Shown: piece after piece, positions 1 to 8,980 of the stretch | Layout of the letters: each line of letters opens with the position of its first letter | Numbering within the stretch: the first letter of the stretch is position 1 | Origin: RUG11237 sp045119215 | GTDB lineage: Bacteria > Bacillota > Clostridia > Lachnospirales > Lachnospiraceae | Length of the DNA stretch: 64,000 nucleotides | Direction of reading: 5' to 3' | Assembly (NCBI GenBank): GCA_045119215.1 | Contig: JBGVDD010000154.1 | Coordinates: 9,476-73,475, forward strand | Made by a program: the position numbers and the translations under genes | Notes under the pieces: generated by a model | Databases searched by the model: none | What the model was told of the DNA's origin: nothing | Seen by the model: the letters and a program-made list of their open reading frames with translations, nothing else

Positions 1-943
1 CAAACTCTTTTGGCAGCCTTGCCTGAAAGGATTTTCCAGAAAGGTAAGACAACCTGCCTTCCATGGCAGGAAACTCCAGTTCATATCCATGTAACAGCTG
101 AGAGGTGATTTTTGCTTCTCTCTTGTACTTCTCATTGATAGATTTTTTACCATATTTTACATCTCCAATAATCGGATGACCAATGGACGCTAAATGTGCA
201 CGAATCTGATGACTCTTTCCTGTGATTAGTTTTACTTTCAGCAAGGTAAACTCATCAGAAATTTTTATTGGATAGTATTCTGTAATAATCTGACTGGCAC
301 CCTTTTTTTCTTCCTTAAAAATCATCACCTTATTATTTTTTTCATCCTTACACAGGTATCCATTAATCACGGACGGTCTATCAATCCTTCCACTGACGTA
401 ACACAAATAATACTTATGAATCGTCCGTTTCCGAAACATTTCTGACAATTCCTGTAATCCTGCCATGGATTTTCCCGCTGCCACCAACCCGCTGGTATTT
501 CTGTCCAGACGATTACAAACAGACGGTTTAAATGTACTTAAACTTTCTTTTGATATCTCACCTTTTTGCAATAGATAGTCTATAAGAATTTCATTTAAGG
601 AATAATCCTTCATGTCTGCCTTCTGCACCAACATCCCGGTGGGCTTATTTATGAGCATAATATTAGCATCTTCGTAAACAATATCCAAGTGTGGAATCTT
701 CTTTTGAGGTGCAGCTTCCTTAATCTCCCTAAAATTCTCAATGGTATCGTCGCTAAGAAAAAGTTTTACTACATCGCCTACCTTAGTTTTTTCTGTTCCA
801 TCAGCTTTTTTTCCGTTTAATGTAATATTTTTTTTTCGAAGCATTTTAAAAATAAAACTTTTCGGGGCCTTATTTAAATACTTTGCAAGGAGCTTTTCCA
901 AGCGAATCCCTGCCTCGTTTTCTCCAATTTCTATCTGTTTCAT
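1..943 (-). CDS. RluA-family pseudouridine synthase (3' end outside window)
   Basis: Isomerises uridine to pseudouridine in rRNA or tRNA. The reading frame starts at an ATG at 941-943 and runs off the left edge, leaving about 314 visible residues. An S4-like RNA-binding segment lies at about residues 12-60. The catalytic motif NRLDRNTSG is at about 144-152 with the expected Asp at 147; most family members have HRLD, so Asn replaces His. A later block, KSHQIRAHLASIGHPIIGD, is the usual RluA C-terminal signature. The family is certain; which RNA position is modified cannot be told. No close operon partner is visible upstream, the next gene ending 45 bases away. Confidence 0.9.
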   Translation of the reverse strand, partial: MKQIEIGENEAGIRLEKLLAKYLNKAPKSFIFKMLRKKNITLNGKKADGTEKTKVGDVVKLFLSDDTIENFREIKEAAPQKKIPHLDIVYEDANIMLINKPTGMLVQKADMKDYSLNEILIDYLLQKGEISKESLSTFKPSVCNRLDRNTSGLVAAGKSMAGLQELSEMFRKRTIHKYYLCYVSGRIDRPSVINGYLCKDEKNNKVMIFKEEKKGASQIITEYYPIKISDEFTLLKVKLITGKSHQIRAHLASIGHPIIGDVKYGKKSINEKYKREAKITSQLLHGYELEFPAMEGRLSYLSGKSFQARLPKEF

Positions 944-988
944 AATCTTTTTCGTATCCTTATTTTATAAATCATAAAAATCATAAAC

Positions 989-1579
989 CTAAATGGAAAC
1001 TGCCTTGATTACCTGTGCAATATTTCCTTCCAGTCGATGGCTCTTTTCAGCTTTTTCTCTATTTGCATCCTTATCCTTTGATAAATGTTCCTGCATCTGT
1101 ACCAGCCTGTCAATGTAGTCTTTTTCTTTTTTGTAAATTTTAACTGACACTCCCTGATAACCATTCTGTTCAATAATATTCTTTAAGTAAACTTCCCCAT
1201 CTTTTTCTGAGGTCTTCTTCTTTTCTGAATATCCAATCACAGTATTTCCCACAATTGCTACATGCATCAACTCAAAGGTTTTATCATAAGCTGTAATCAC
1301 AATATCTGAAAGGCACAATGCACTTTTTTCATGAGCTTTCATTCTGTCAAAAACCTCTTTCGTTCCACTTTTATATTTATAATACAATATAGTAACAGTA
1401 ATCTGTTTTGCCACCGGAAGCATAGAAACTACTGCAAGAACAGTAAACCAGTTTTTCTTTGTCCCGGTAGAAATATATCCAATCACAAAAATCGCCATAG
1501 CTATGGCAAAAAACACAATGCTTTTTATTGTCTCCGTTTTTCTTTTGTATCGTAGATAGCCATATTCACCCTTTTGCAT
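989..1579 (-). CDS. Unknown two-TM membrane protein
   Basis: I do not recognise this 196-residue protein. Two hydrophobic segments at about residues 18-36 and 43-62 suggest a short membrane hairpin at the N-terminus, followed by a roughly 130-residue cytoplasmic part rich in Lys and Glu. The ATG is preceded by AAGGAG at good spacing. It begins 3 bases after the stop of the SDR gene upstream, so the two are probably cotranscribed. The soluble part has no catalytic motif I can name. Confidence 0.75.
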   Translation of the reverse strand: MQKGEYGYLRYKRKTETIKSIVFFAIAMAIFVIGYISTGTKKNWFTVLAVVSMLPVAKQITVTILYYKYKSGTKEVFDRMKAHEKSALCLSDIVITAYDKTFELMHVAIVGNTVIGYSEKKKTSEKDGEVYLKNIIEQNGYQGVSVKIYKKEKDYIDRLVQMQEHLSKDKDANREKAEKSHRLEGNIAQVIKAVSI

Positions 1580-1582
1580 GTT

Positions 1583-2392
1583 TTACTCCTTGTGTTTAAA
1601 TCCTATATTCAAAAGCATCTTATTGGGGCACACCTTACATAAAACCAGAAATGTATTCATCGTAATCCCATAAACTGAAATGGTTTTCCCTCGTCTCATG
1701 TCCTTCATTGCCTTTCTTACCACTTTTACAGGATTGGCCATAATTAATTTCTTGTACAAGGCAATACTGCCTTTCTCCTCTGCGATATCAAAAAATTCCG
1801 TTTTCACCGGTCCTGGACAAACAGCAGTCACCGTAATCTGTCTATTAGATAGTTCCCAGGACAAAGCATTGGAAAAGCTTGTAACAAAAGCCTTGCTAGC
1901 CGCATAGATTGCAAAGGAAGGCTGTGGCAGGAAAGAGGCTGCTGATGCAAGCTGAATAATCTTTCCTTTTTTCACTATATAGGGCAAAGTATCATAGGTT
2001 ATATTCACTAAAGCCTGACAGTTTAGCTTTACCATTCCCAGGTTATCTTCCCTGGAAATTGCCTGAAAGCTTCCAATCTTTCCATACCCTGCTGAATTCA
2101 CCAAAATACATACTCTTGGATTCTCCTTTTTCAAAAGGTCCACATATTCTTCATAAGCTTTCTCATCTGTCACATCCAGAGCAACCACTCTTAATTTCAT
2201 ACTGCCAGACAATTCCTCTTGTAACTCTTCTAAGCGTTCCTTTCTTCTTGCAATCACCCAGATTTCCTGAATTGACTTTTCGTAATCTCTTGCAATGGCA
2301 CGTACAAACTCTCTCCCCATTCCTGAAGAAGCCCCGGTAACAACAGCCACCTTTTTTCTTTGTTTCTTCCTTTCACTAAAAGATTTTCCCAT
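1583..2392 (-). CDS. SDR-family NAD(P)-dependent oxidoreductase
   Basis: A classical short-chain dehydrogenase/reductase of 269 residues. The cofactor-binding motif TGASSGMG is at residues 19-26, NSAG at 99-102, the catalytic Ser at about 150 and the YAASK motif (Tyr163, Lys167). The C-terminal 40 residues are hydrophobic and basic, as in the DltE/YqjQ-like subgroup of SDRs that may sit at the membrane. Substrate cannot be predicted. It is read after the YgiQ-like radical SAM gene with a short gap, and the unknown membrane protein follows immediately. Confidence 0.88.
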   Translation of the reverse strand: MGKSFSERKKQRKKVAVVTGASSGMGREFVRAIARDYEKSIQEIWVIARRKERLEELQEELSGSMKLRVVALDVTDEKAYEEYVDLLKKENPRVCILVNSAGYGKIGSFQAISREDNLGMVKLNCQALVNITYDTLPYIVKKGKIIQLASAASFLPQPSFAIYAASKAFVTSFSNALSWELSNRQITVTAVCPGPVKTEFFDIAEEKGSIALYKKLIMANPVKVVRKAMKDMRRGKTISVYGITMNTFLVLCKVCPNKMLLNIGFKHKE

Positions 2393-2437
2393 TCCTTTTC
2401 ACCTTCCTATATTTCAAATCATATCTTTTTCATTTAT

Positions 2438-4369
2438 CTATTTTTTCTTTTTGTGTATATTACGAATGGTCTTTTTCTTCTTTGGTCTTTCTCCTGGTGT
2501 CTGCTTCGTATTTTTTAGGTTTGTATTCTTTTTACTGTTTTTTTGAGAAGTTGTGCCTTTACGATTTCCCATATTTCTAGGACGAATCAGACACTTTTCA
2601 TCAAATCCAATCAAGTCCTCTCTTCCCGCCTGAATCAATGCTTCCTTCACCAAATCATAATTCTTCGGATTACGATATTGAATCAATGCTCTTTGCATAG
2701 CTTTCTCATGAGGATTCTTAGGGGTATACACCTTTTCCATAGTTCTAGGATCATACCCTGTATAATACATACAGGTAGACAGTGTAGACGGTGTGGGGTA
2801 AAAATCTTGTACCTGCTCCGGCATATATCCTAAGTCTCTCAAATACTCTGCTAATTCTATGGCTTCTTTTAACGTTGAACCCGGATGACTGGACATCAGA
2901 TAAGGCACTAAAAACTGTTTTTTTCCTAGTCGTTCATTAATTGATTTGTATTTTTTTTGGAATCTTTCATACACAGCATTTTCCGGCTTACCCATATATT
3001 TCAAAACATTGTCTGAGATGTGTTCCGGCGCCACCTTTAACTGTCCGCTGATATGATGTTCGCAGAGTTCTCTAAAAAAGCTATCATCTTTATCTGCCAT
3101 AAGATAATCAAAACGGATTCCTGACCGTACAAAAACCTTCTTCACATTTGGTAACTGTCGCAATTTTTTCAACAGTGAAAGGTAATCCTTATGATCTACT
3201 TTTAAATTTGGACATGGTTTCGGAAACAAACACTGTTTGTTCGGACAAGCTCCCTTGGTCTTTTGTTTCTCACAAGCCATATGCCTGAAATTTGCTGTAG
3301 GTCCCCCAACATCATGAATATAACCCTTAAAATCCTTGTCCCAGATAATCTGTTCTGCCTCTGCTAACAGTGACTCGTGACTTCTTGTTTGGATAATTCT
3401 TCCCTGATGGAAGGTGAGTGCACAAAAGCTGCATCCTCCAAAACACCCCCTGTTACTTACCAGACTAAACTTCACTTCTTTGATTGCCGGAACACCCCCG
3501 GCTTCTTCATAACTTGGATGATAATTTCTCATATAAGGCAAGGCATATACATGATCCATCTCACTTTGTGTTAACGGTTTTGCTGGTGGATTCTGAACCA
3601 CAAACTGTTTCTCCTTATAGGGTTCCACCAATGGTTTTGCCACAAAAGGATCTGTGTTACAGTATTGCACATAAAAACTCTGAGCATACTTTTTCTTTTC
3701 ATTTTTCAATTCTGTATAACCTGGAAGGGTAATAGCACCATACACGCTTTCCAGATTGTTTGTCTTATATACCGTACCATCAATGAAGGTAATATCTTTA
3801 ATATCGATTCCACTTTGTAATGCTTCTGCCACTTCTACAATGGGCTTTTCCCCCATTCCGTATATGAGTAAATCTGCACCGGAATCCAATAAAATCGAAC
3901 GTTTCATGGAATTTGACCAATAATCATAATGGGCAAGTCTCCTTAAAGAAGCTTCAATTCCACCAATAATAATCGGTGTCTTTTTAAATGTCTGCCGAAT
4001 CAGATTACAATACACTACCGTAGCGTAGTCCGGCCTTTTTCCCATCACGCCTCCTGGTGTAAATGCATCTGTATCCCTGCGCTTTTTGGAAACAGAATAA
4101 TGGTTTACCATAGAATCCATATTCCCTGCTGTGACAATAAATCCTAATCTGGGTTCCCCGTAAATCCCAATACTTTCCTTCACCTTCCAGTCTGGCTGAG
4201 AAATGATTCCCACCGTGTATCCGTGTGCCTCCAGCACCCTGCTGATAATAGCATGTCCAAAGGATGGATGATCCACATATGCATCCCCTATCACATAGAC
4301 AAAATCAAACTGTTCTATTCCCCTCTTTGTCATATCCTCTTTACAAATAGGCAAAAAACCCTTTTCCAT
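2438..4369 (-). CDS. YgiQ-family radical SAM protein
   Basis: A 643-residue member of the YgiQ (UPF0313) family. The N-terminal half resembles a cobalamin-binding-like fold; the radical SAM cluster motif CFGGCSFC gives Cys309, Cys313 and Cys316. A second Cys cluster, CPNKQCLFPKPCPN, lies about 70 residues further on. The last 40 residues are a Lys/Asn-rich basic tail, common in this family and probably disordered. The physiological reaction of YgiQ is not established. Its start has AAAGGAG upstream, and the gap to the RsuA-like gene is three bases, so the two are one transcription unit. Confidence 0.9.
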   Translation of the reverse strand: MEKGFLPICKEDMTKRGIEQFDFVYVIGDAYVDHPSFGHAIISRVLEAHGYTVGIISQPDWKVKESIGIYGEPRLGFIVTAGNMDSMVNHYSVSKKRRDTDAFTPGGVMGKRPDYATVVYCNLIRQTFKKTPIIIGGIEASLRRLAHYDYWSNSMKRSILLDSGADLLIYGMGEKPIVEVAEALQSGIDIKDITFIDGTVYKTNNLESVYGAITLPGYTELKNEKKKYAQSFYVQYCNTDPFVAKPLVEPYKEKQFVVQNPPAKPLTQSEMDHVYALPYMRNYHPSYEEAGGVPAIKEVKFSLVSNRGCFGGCSFCALTFHQGRIIQTRSHESLLAEAEQIIWDKDFKGYIHDVGGPTANFRHMACEKQKTKGACPNKQCLFPKPCPNLKVDHKDYLSLLKKLRQLPNVKKVFVRSGIRFDYLMADKDDSFFRELCEHHISGQLKVAPEHISDNVLKYMGKPENAVYERFQKKYKSINERLGKKQFLVPYLMSSHPGSTLKEAIELAEYLRDLGYMPEQVQDFYPTPSTLSTCMYYTGYDPRTMEKVYTPKNPHEKAMQRALIQYRNPKNYDLVKEALIQAGREDLIGFDEKCLIRPRNMGNRKGTTSQKNSKKNTNLKNTKQTPGERPKKKKTIRNIHKKKK

Positions 4370-4372
4370 GGC

Positions 4373-5086
4373 TTACTTCTCCTTTAGCATCTGTATTTCC
4401 CATTCACTTAACGGTCTATATTCCCCTGGCTGCAATGTTTTATCTAAATGCAATCTCCCCATAGAAATTCGTTTTAAATAAATCACCTCTTTATCTACCG
4501 CCTGAAACATACGCTTCACCTGATGAAATTTTCCTTCACAAATCGTCACCTGTATTTCAGAGATTTCTCCTGCTTTTAAAACACAAAGGTCTGCAGGCAT
4601 AGTAAGCTTCCTTTCACCTATGTCCAGACCCTCCTTAAATTTCTCTACCTCTGCACTAGTAACATATCCCCGTATCAATGCATAATAGGTTTTGTCCACA
4701 TGTTTTTTTGGTGACAGTAAACTATGAGCTAATTGACCATCATTCGTCAGCAACAATAAACCTTCTGTATCCTTATCCAGTCTTCCCACCGGAAATAGCT
4801 CCTCCTGATACTTTTCTTTAATGAGAGAAACTACTGTCTGGTTTAAGTTGTCTACAGTTGCGCTTACCACCCCTTGGGGTTTATTTAACATATAATAAAC
4901 AAAGCCTTTTTTTGTGACTACATCCCCCTGGTATTCCACCACGTCTTTTTCTACATTGATTTTGATTTCCGGTTTTAGGGCTGGCACCCCATTTACTGAC
5001 ACCAGCCCCTTTTTAATGTGATTTTTCACTTCGCTTCTGCTTCCAATCTTTGTCTCAGCCAAAAACTTATCCAGTCTTACTAACAT
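4373..5086 (-). CDS. RsuA/RluB/RluE-type rRNA pseudouridine synthase
   Basis: A 237-residue pseudouridine synthase with an N-terminal S4 RNA-binding domain (residues 1-50) and the RsuA-type catalytic motif GRLDKDTEGL with Asp104. Family members modify 16S (RsuA) or 23S (RluB/E/F) rRNA; the length and short N-terminus fit the RsuA branch best but the target is an inference. It is the first of a run of close-packed genes with the YgiQ-like protein. A second pseudouridine synthase, of the RluA family, lies 3.4 kb further along the same strand. Confidence 0.9.
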   Translation of the reverse strand: MLVRLDKFLAETKIGSRSEVKNHIKKGLVSVNGVPALKPEIKINVEKDVVEYQGDVVTKKGFVYYMLNKPQGVVSATVDNLNQTVVSLIKEKYQEELFPVGRLDKDTEGLLLLTNDGQLAHSLLSPKKHVDKTYYALIRGYVTSAEVEKFKEGLDIGERKLTMPADLCVLKAGEISEIQVTICEGKFHQVKRMFQAVDKEVIYLKRISMGRLHLDKTLQPGEYRPLSEWEIQMLKEK

Positions 5087-5109
5087 GGTTTTTTACACCT
5101 TTCGTTTCA

Positions 5110-5925
5110 TTAATTCAATACATGCTTAATGCCCTGTACTTTATAACCTTGTGCAATTAAATCCAATTCATGGTCAAATCGATTTAGCTGTTCTAAGTCA
5201 TCTTTTTCGTAAATTCTATAAAATTCCTCCTGAATCTTCAACAACTCACGCTTATTTGCAACTTTGTATAAATTCTGCATGGTATTGAGAATGGACGCCA
5301 CCACATTTGCTTTGATGTGGAAAGAGTTCTGTGCATCCATAATTTCACTTCTCACTGCTGACATTTCTTTATCCAAAACAATCACCGCCGTAGCCGCACC
5401 ACTTAAGCTGTCCTTCACATATTGTGGCATATTCTCACGATATTTATACTGTAAAGAATGCTCAATTGTGGCCCAGAAATTCATTGCCAGAGTTCGAATC
5501 TGAATTTCCACCGGTATTACCTTTGGTCCATCTAAAGTCTGGATTTTGTATGTCACAATCATATGATAGCTTTGATATCCGCTGTCTTTTTTATTTGCCA
5601 CATAATCTTTAATCTGCTTTACCTTCATATCATCCCGGTTTTTAATCATCTCTGCAATAGCATATATATCTTCCACGAACTGACATATAATACGAATCCC
5701 TGCAATGTCTTCAATTTCTTCCTCAATTCGTTCCATGGGTATATTCTTTTTTTGTGCCTTTTCTATGATACTGGTAACCGATTTCACCCTGCCTAGCACC
5801 TGTTCTATTGGAGAGTACAATCCCCTTTCCCTATGCTCTTTAATATTATGATTAAATTTAACCTGAAGCTCTTCCACTGCCAACTCATAGGGATTTAGCA
5901 GCTGTCTCCACAACTGTATTTCCAT
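5110..5925 (-). CDS. Small alarmone synthetase, (p)ppGpp synthetase of RelQ type
   Basis: Transfers pyrophosphate from ATP to GTP or GDP to make (p)ppGpp. The protein carries the RelA/SpoT synthetase core: GIRIICQF at about residue 75, KDSGYQSYH, and VEIQIRT followed by WATIEHSLQYKY. There is no HD hydrolase, TGS or ACT domain, so this is a single-domain synthetase. It is about 60 residues longer than typical RelQ, with a helical C-terminal extension. I place the start at the ATG at 5923-5925, eight bases behind GGAG, rather than at the upstream GTG. It stands alone, with a long intergenic region upstream. Confidence 0.88.
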   Translation of the reverse strand: MEIQLWRQLLNPYELAVEELQVKFNHNIKEHRERGLYSPIEQVLGRVKSVTSIIEKAQKKNIPMERIEEEIEDIAGIRIICQFVEDIYAIAEMIKNRDDMKVKQIKDYVANKKDSGYQSYHMIVTYKIQTLDGPKVIPVEIQIRTLAMNFWATIEHSLQYKYRENMPQYVKDSLSGAATAVIVLDKEMSAVRSEIMDAQNSFHIKANVVASILNTMQNLYKVANKRELLKIQEEFYRIYEKDDLEQLNRFDHELDLIAQGYKVQGIKHVLN

Positions 5926-6329
5926 AAAAAACACTCCATTTATTTTACTCTGACATCCGTTCTAGTTTTGTTTCTTGAATAGTTGCTCCAAATCTTACTA
6001 TAGTGTACCACACTTTTATTTGGATTTCCACGATTTTACAGAACTTTCATAACTGTTTCGTAACAGTTCAGCCATAGGCTAAACTGTTACGAAATCGGGC
6101 AATGCTTACGCATGCAAAATTGCCCGATTTTTGTTAAATGCACATTTTTGCACGGTCAGCGCAGTAAATGCGCAGACCTGCCTGAACTGTTACACTGTTT
6201 AACAAATTTATTTTATGAAAGCAAATCCAAAAATATAACCTTATTTTTACAAACAAGGTCTGCTTCTTTTTACACATATATTCGCTTTATTTTCATAAAC
6301 TAGATAACAAACAAGTTTTCAGGTGAAGC
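5926..6329. other. Divergent intergenic region with nested inverted repeats
   Basis: About 400 bases between the alarmone synthetase and ylbJ hold no gene I can support. They do hold marked symmetry. GTAACAGTTCAG at 6060-6071 is repeated in inverted form as CTGAACTGTTAC at 6182-6193. Inside lie a short hairpin (AACAGTT/AACTGTT, 6062-6089) and a strong hairpin with arms AAATCGGGCAAT and ATTGCCCGATTT at about 6092-6131 that ends in T5. The latter could act as a terminator on the plus strand. The outer motif recurs elsewhere in the window. Confidence 0.6.
6092..6135 (+). terminator. Terminator-like hairpin in the structured spacer
   Basis: A 12-bp stem, AAATCGGGCAAT pairing with ATTGCCCGATTT, with a loop of about 15 bases and a run of T residues after it. 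It has the shape of a rho-independent terminator, but no plus-strand gene precedes it, so it may instead belong to a small intergenic repeat or a short untranslated RNA. Confidence 0.4.
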
Positions 6330-7259
6330 ATGCATAAATTTTGTACTTATCTATTGCTATTTCTCTCATTAATCTTTCTTATTTTATTTCCTAATACCTG
6401 TGTAAATTACGGAAAAAGCGGACTTCTTCTATGGTTTCATGTAATTTTGCCATCCCTGTTTCCTTTTATAGTATTATCCCGCCTGTTAATGGAAACTGGA
6501 GCAATCTATCTTGTATGCAATATTCTCTCTCCAATTCTCTCCCGGCTTTTTCACGTATCCTTGCCTGGAAGTTTTGTGATTTTTTCTGGTTTTTTATGCG
6601 GCTATCCCATGGGTGCTAAACTTGTTTCTGATTTGCTGCAAAAAGAGATTATCTCCCAGCAGGAGGCCAACTATCTCCTTTCTTTTTGCAATAATTTAAG
6701 CCCTGTGTTTGTCAGCACATTTTTATATAGTACCTGTTTACAAGAACAATGTTCCCTCCCTATGATTCTTTTTATCATCTACGGAATTCCTGTTATGTAC
6801 GGGCTGATGAGACGTCCCAGCCAAAAAACACTTTATAAACATATGAACGCCATGCCCTCTACAGGTCAAATCAACATTCTGACAATGGAAATGATAGATA
6901 AAGCGATCATGAATGGCTTTGTAAACATCACCAGACTGGGGGGCTATATTATCCTTTGTTCTATTTGTTCCGGCTGTTTCACCCTGCTTCCTTCCCCTCC
7001 TATTGTCAGTGCCATTCTTTCAGGTTTTACAGAAATCACTACCGGATTAAATTACCTAAATTCCTTGGAACTCTCCATAGAATTAAAAATATTTTTTTCC
7101 CTGCCTTTATCCATCTTTGGAGGACTCTGTGGTATTCTGCAGACCTGCAGCATAATAAAAGATTCCCCACTATCTCCACTATCATATATAAAAAACAAGT
7201 GGAGCCAATGCGGAATCTCTGCTTTATTGCTTATTGTATACTATTGTTTCTCTTCCTGA
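6330..7259 (+). CDS. ylbJ: Sporulation integral membrane protein, YlbJ-like
   Basis: A 309-residue polytopic membrane protein with about eight hydrophobic segments and a Gate-type (nucleoside recognition) repeat. The block GFLCGYPMGAKLVSDLL at about residue 90 and the following CNNLSPVFV are characteristic of the YlbJ/SpoIIIA-era sporulation membrane family. In Bacillus subtilis ylbJ is a sporulation gene controlled by SigE. Here it is one of only three plus-strand genes. Its 3' end overlaps the end of the convergent coiled-coil gene by 19 bases. The SD (AGGTG) is weak. Confidence 0.75.
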   Translation: MHKFCTYLLLFLSLIFLILFPNTCVNYGKSGLLLWFHVILPSLFPFIVLSRLLMETGAIYLVCNILSPILSRLFHVSLPGSFVIFSGFLCGYPMGAKLVSDLLQKEIISQQEANYLLSFCNNLSPVFVSTFLYSTCLQEQCSLPMILFIIYGIPVMYGLMRRPSQKTLYKHMNAMPSTGQINILTMEMIDKAIMNGFVNITRLGGYIILCSICSGCFTLLPSPPIVSAILSGFTEITTGLNYLNSLELSIELKIFFSLPLSIFGGLCGILQTCSIIKDSPLSPLSYIKNKWSQCGISALLLIVYYCFSS

Positions 7260-7897
7260 TATGTAATCTCCATATCTTCCGGGAAGTCTTGCAGCATCTC
7301 CTCTTCCAAAGGAAAATCCTGTTCCGGATAATCCTGCTGTGGTGCAGCGCCTATGGACTCTCCCAAAGAAGCTCTATTTGCGTCTACCACGTCACAAGTC
7401 TTCTTTAACTCAAAGATTAGACTGTCATATTTGGCAGAAGCTGTATCCATAGCATGACCGATAATATGCTGCAAACTATTCAGCAAATCATCTGTATATT
7501 CCATTGCACTGATACGAATCTCATTGGCATCTCTGGTAGCATCGTCCAGAATCTGCTGTGCCTGCTGTGTTGCCTGATTAACAATTTGAGTTGCCTGTTC
7601 CACTGCCTGTTGCATCACTTCATGCTCATTGACCAACGCAGCCGTTTGCCTATTAGCTTCCTCTAACATTGCATCCGCTTTCAACTGGGCATCTTCCAAA
7701 ATTGCTTCCCGATTAGCAATAATTTTCTGATATCTTTTGATTTCTTCCGGCGTCTTCATCCTCAGTTCCCGAATCAAATCCTCAATAATCGACTTTGATA
7801 CCATCAAATTTTGGGAAGACAACGGCACAAATTTACAGCTTTCAATATAATCCTCAATGTCATCTATGATTTCTTCTATTCTACTTACACTAGCCAT
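7241..7897 (-). CDS. Coiled-coil protein with acidic tail (ATPase/DivIVA-like)
   Basis: A 218-residue soluble protein. Residues about 50-150 form a continuous coiled coil rich in Ala, Gln and Glu (many QATQ, QQAQQ stretches), and the last 35 residues are strongly acidic with proline. This pattern is often annotated as a vacuolar-type H+-ATPase subunit H-like or DivIVA-like protein in Clostridia, but no true V-ATPase genes are near. It lies just downstream of coaD with a good SD (AAGGAG), so it is probably cotranscribed with rsmD and coaD. Function unknown. Confidence 0.7.
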   Translation of the reverse strand: MASVSRIEEIIDDIEDYIESCKFVPLSSQNLMVSKSIIEDLIRELRMKTPEEIKRYQKIIANREAILEDAQLKADAMLEEANRQTAALVNEHEVMQQAVEQATQIVNQATQQAQQILDDATRDANEIRISAMEYTDDLLNSLQHIIGHAMDTASAKYDSLIFELKKTCDVVDANRASLGESIGAAPQQDYPEQDFPLEEEMLQDFPEDMEITYQEEKQ

Positions 7898-7923
7898 GAT
7901 ATCCCTTCTCCTTCTGCTCCATT

Positions 7924-8406
7924 TTATACACTTTTGTATTTTTCCTTTATTTTCTCTTCAATACATTCTGGCACAAAATGCGAAACATCTCCATGGTATG
8001 AAGCCACCTCTTTTACAATGGTAGAGCTTACATAGGAATACAAGATATTTGTAGTAAGAAACATGGTATCCACTTCTGGTAATAACTCATGATTAGTCTG
8101 TGCCATCTGCAGTTCGTATTCAAAATCTGTAATTGCCCTTAAGCCTCTTACAATTACATTGATATTTTCCTCTCTCGCAAAGTCTACCAGCAAACCACTA
8201 AATGATGTGATTTTTACATTTGGTAAGTCCTTTGTAGTTTCTTCTAACATATTAACACGTTCTTCTACAGAAAACAATGGATTTTTCGCCTTATTATTCA
8301 AAACTGCCACCACTACTTCGTCAAATACGTTTGCCGCTCTTTTTATGATATCTAAATGTCCCAATGTTACCGGGTCAAAACTTCCAGAATACAATGCTTT
8401 TGTCAT
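7924..8406 (-). CDS. coaD: Phosphopantetheine adenylyltransferase
   Basis: Makes dephospho-CoA from 4'-phosphopantetheine and ATP, the fourth step of CoA synthesis. At 160 residues it has the standard length. The nucleotidyltransferase motif SFDPVTLGHLDII is at residues 8-20 and the second signature, SSTIVKEVA, lies at about 127. The ATG follows the rsmD stop by one base, and the SD (GAGG) lies inside rsmD, so the two are translationally linked. The rsmD-coaD pair is a conserved Firmicutes arrangement. Confidence 0.96.
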   Translation of the reverse strand: MTKALYSGSFDPVTLGHLDIIKRAANVFDEVVVAVLNNKAKNPLFSVEERVNMLEETTKDLPNVKITSFSGLLVDFAREENINVIVRGLRAITDFEYELQMAQTNHELLPEVDTMFLTTNILYSYVSSTIVKEVASYHGDVSHFVPECIEEKIKEKYKSV

Positions 8407-8407
8407 C

Positions 8408-8971
8408 TTAAGCCTCTTTTCCTGCTATAAACACATGCATATTGGTCTTATATTTTTTGTATTTCACAACTTCAAAAGATAGATTTTCCTCTTCTATAAA
8501 ATCAAAATCCGTCTCCAGCGATGCTTCCACAATAATCATAGTATCTTCTTGCATCAAAGAAGAGTGATTTAAATAACGTAACACTTCTCTCTCGTATTCA
8601 TGATTGTAGGGAGGATCCATGAATATAATATCAAATCCTTTCTGCCCTTCCAATCGCTTCAGCGCAGTAAGATAATCTGTTTCCATTAGTTCTCCCCGCT
8701 CTCCAAGGTGAGTTGTCTTTAGATTATCACGAATACATTTTGCAGCGGCCGGATTTTTTTCTACAAAACAGGCATAACGGGCGCCTCTGCTTAACGCCTC
8801 GATTCCAATTCCGCCACTTCCACTAAACAAATCCAAAAATCTGCAATCCGCCACATCGTACTGTATCATATTAAACAAGGTTTCCTTTAATCTGTCCTGG
8901 GTAGGACGGGTATCCTGTCCTTCCACTGTTTTTAAGAGCAATCTTCTTGCACTTCCTGCTATGACTCTCAT
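8408..8971 (-). CDS. rsmD: 16S rRNA (guanine966-N2)-methyltransferase
   Basis: Methylates G966 (E. coli numbering) of 16S rRNA in the 30S subunit, using SAM. The 187-residue protein begins MRVIAGSARRLLL as is typical, with the SAM-binding motif DLFSGSGGIGIEAL at about 47-60 and the catalytic MDPPY at about 117. AGGAGG precedes the start. In many Clostridia rsmD follows recG directly; here recG is 19 kb away, which points to a rearrangement. Confidence 0.95.
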   Translation of the reverse strand: MRVIAGSARRLLLKTVEGQDTRPTQDRLKETLFNMIQYDVADCRFLDLFSGSGGIGIEALSRGARYACFVEKNPAAAKCIRDNLKTTHLGERGELMETDYLTALKRLEGQKGFDIIFMDPPYNHEYEREVLRYLNHSSLMQEDTMIIVEASLETDFDFIEEENLSFEVVKYKKYKTNMHVFIAGKEA

Positions 8972-8980
8972 TTTATCCTC

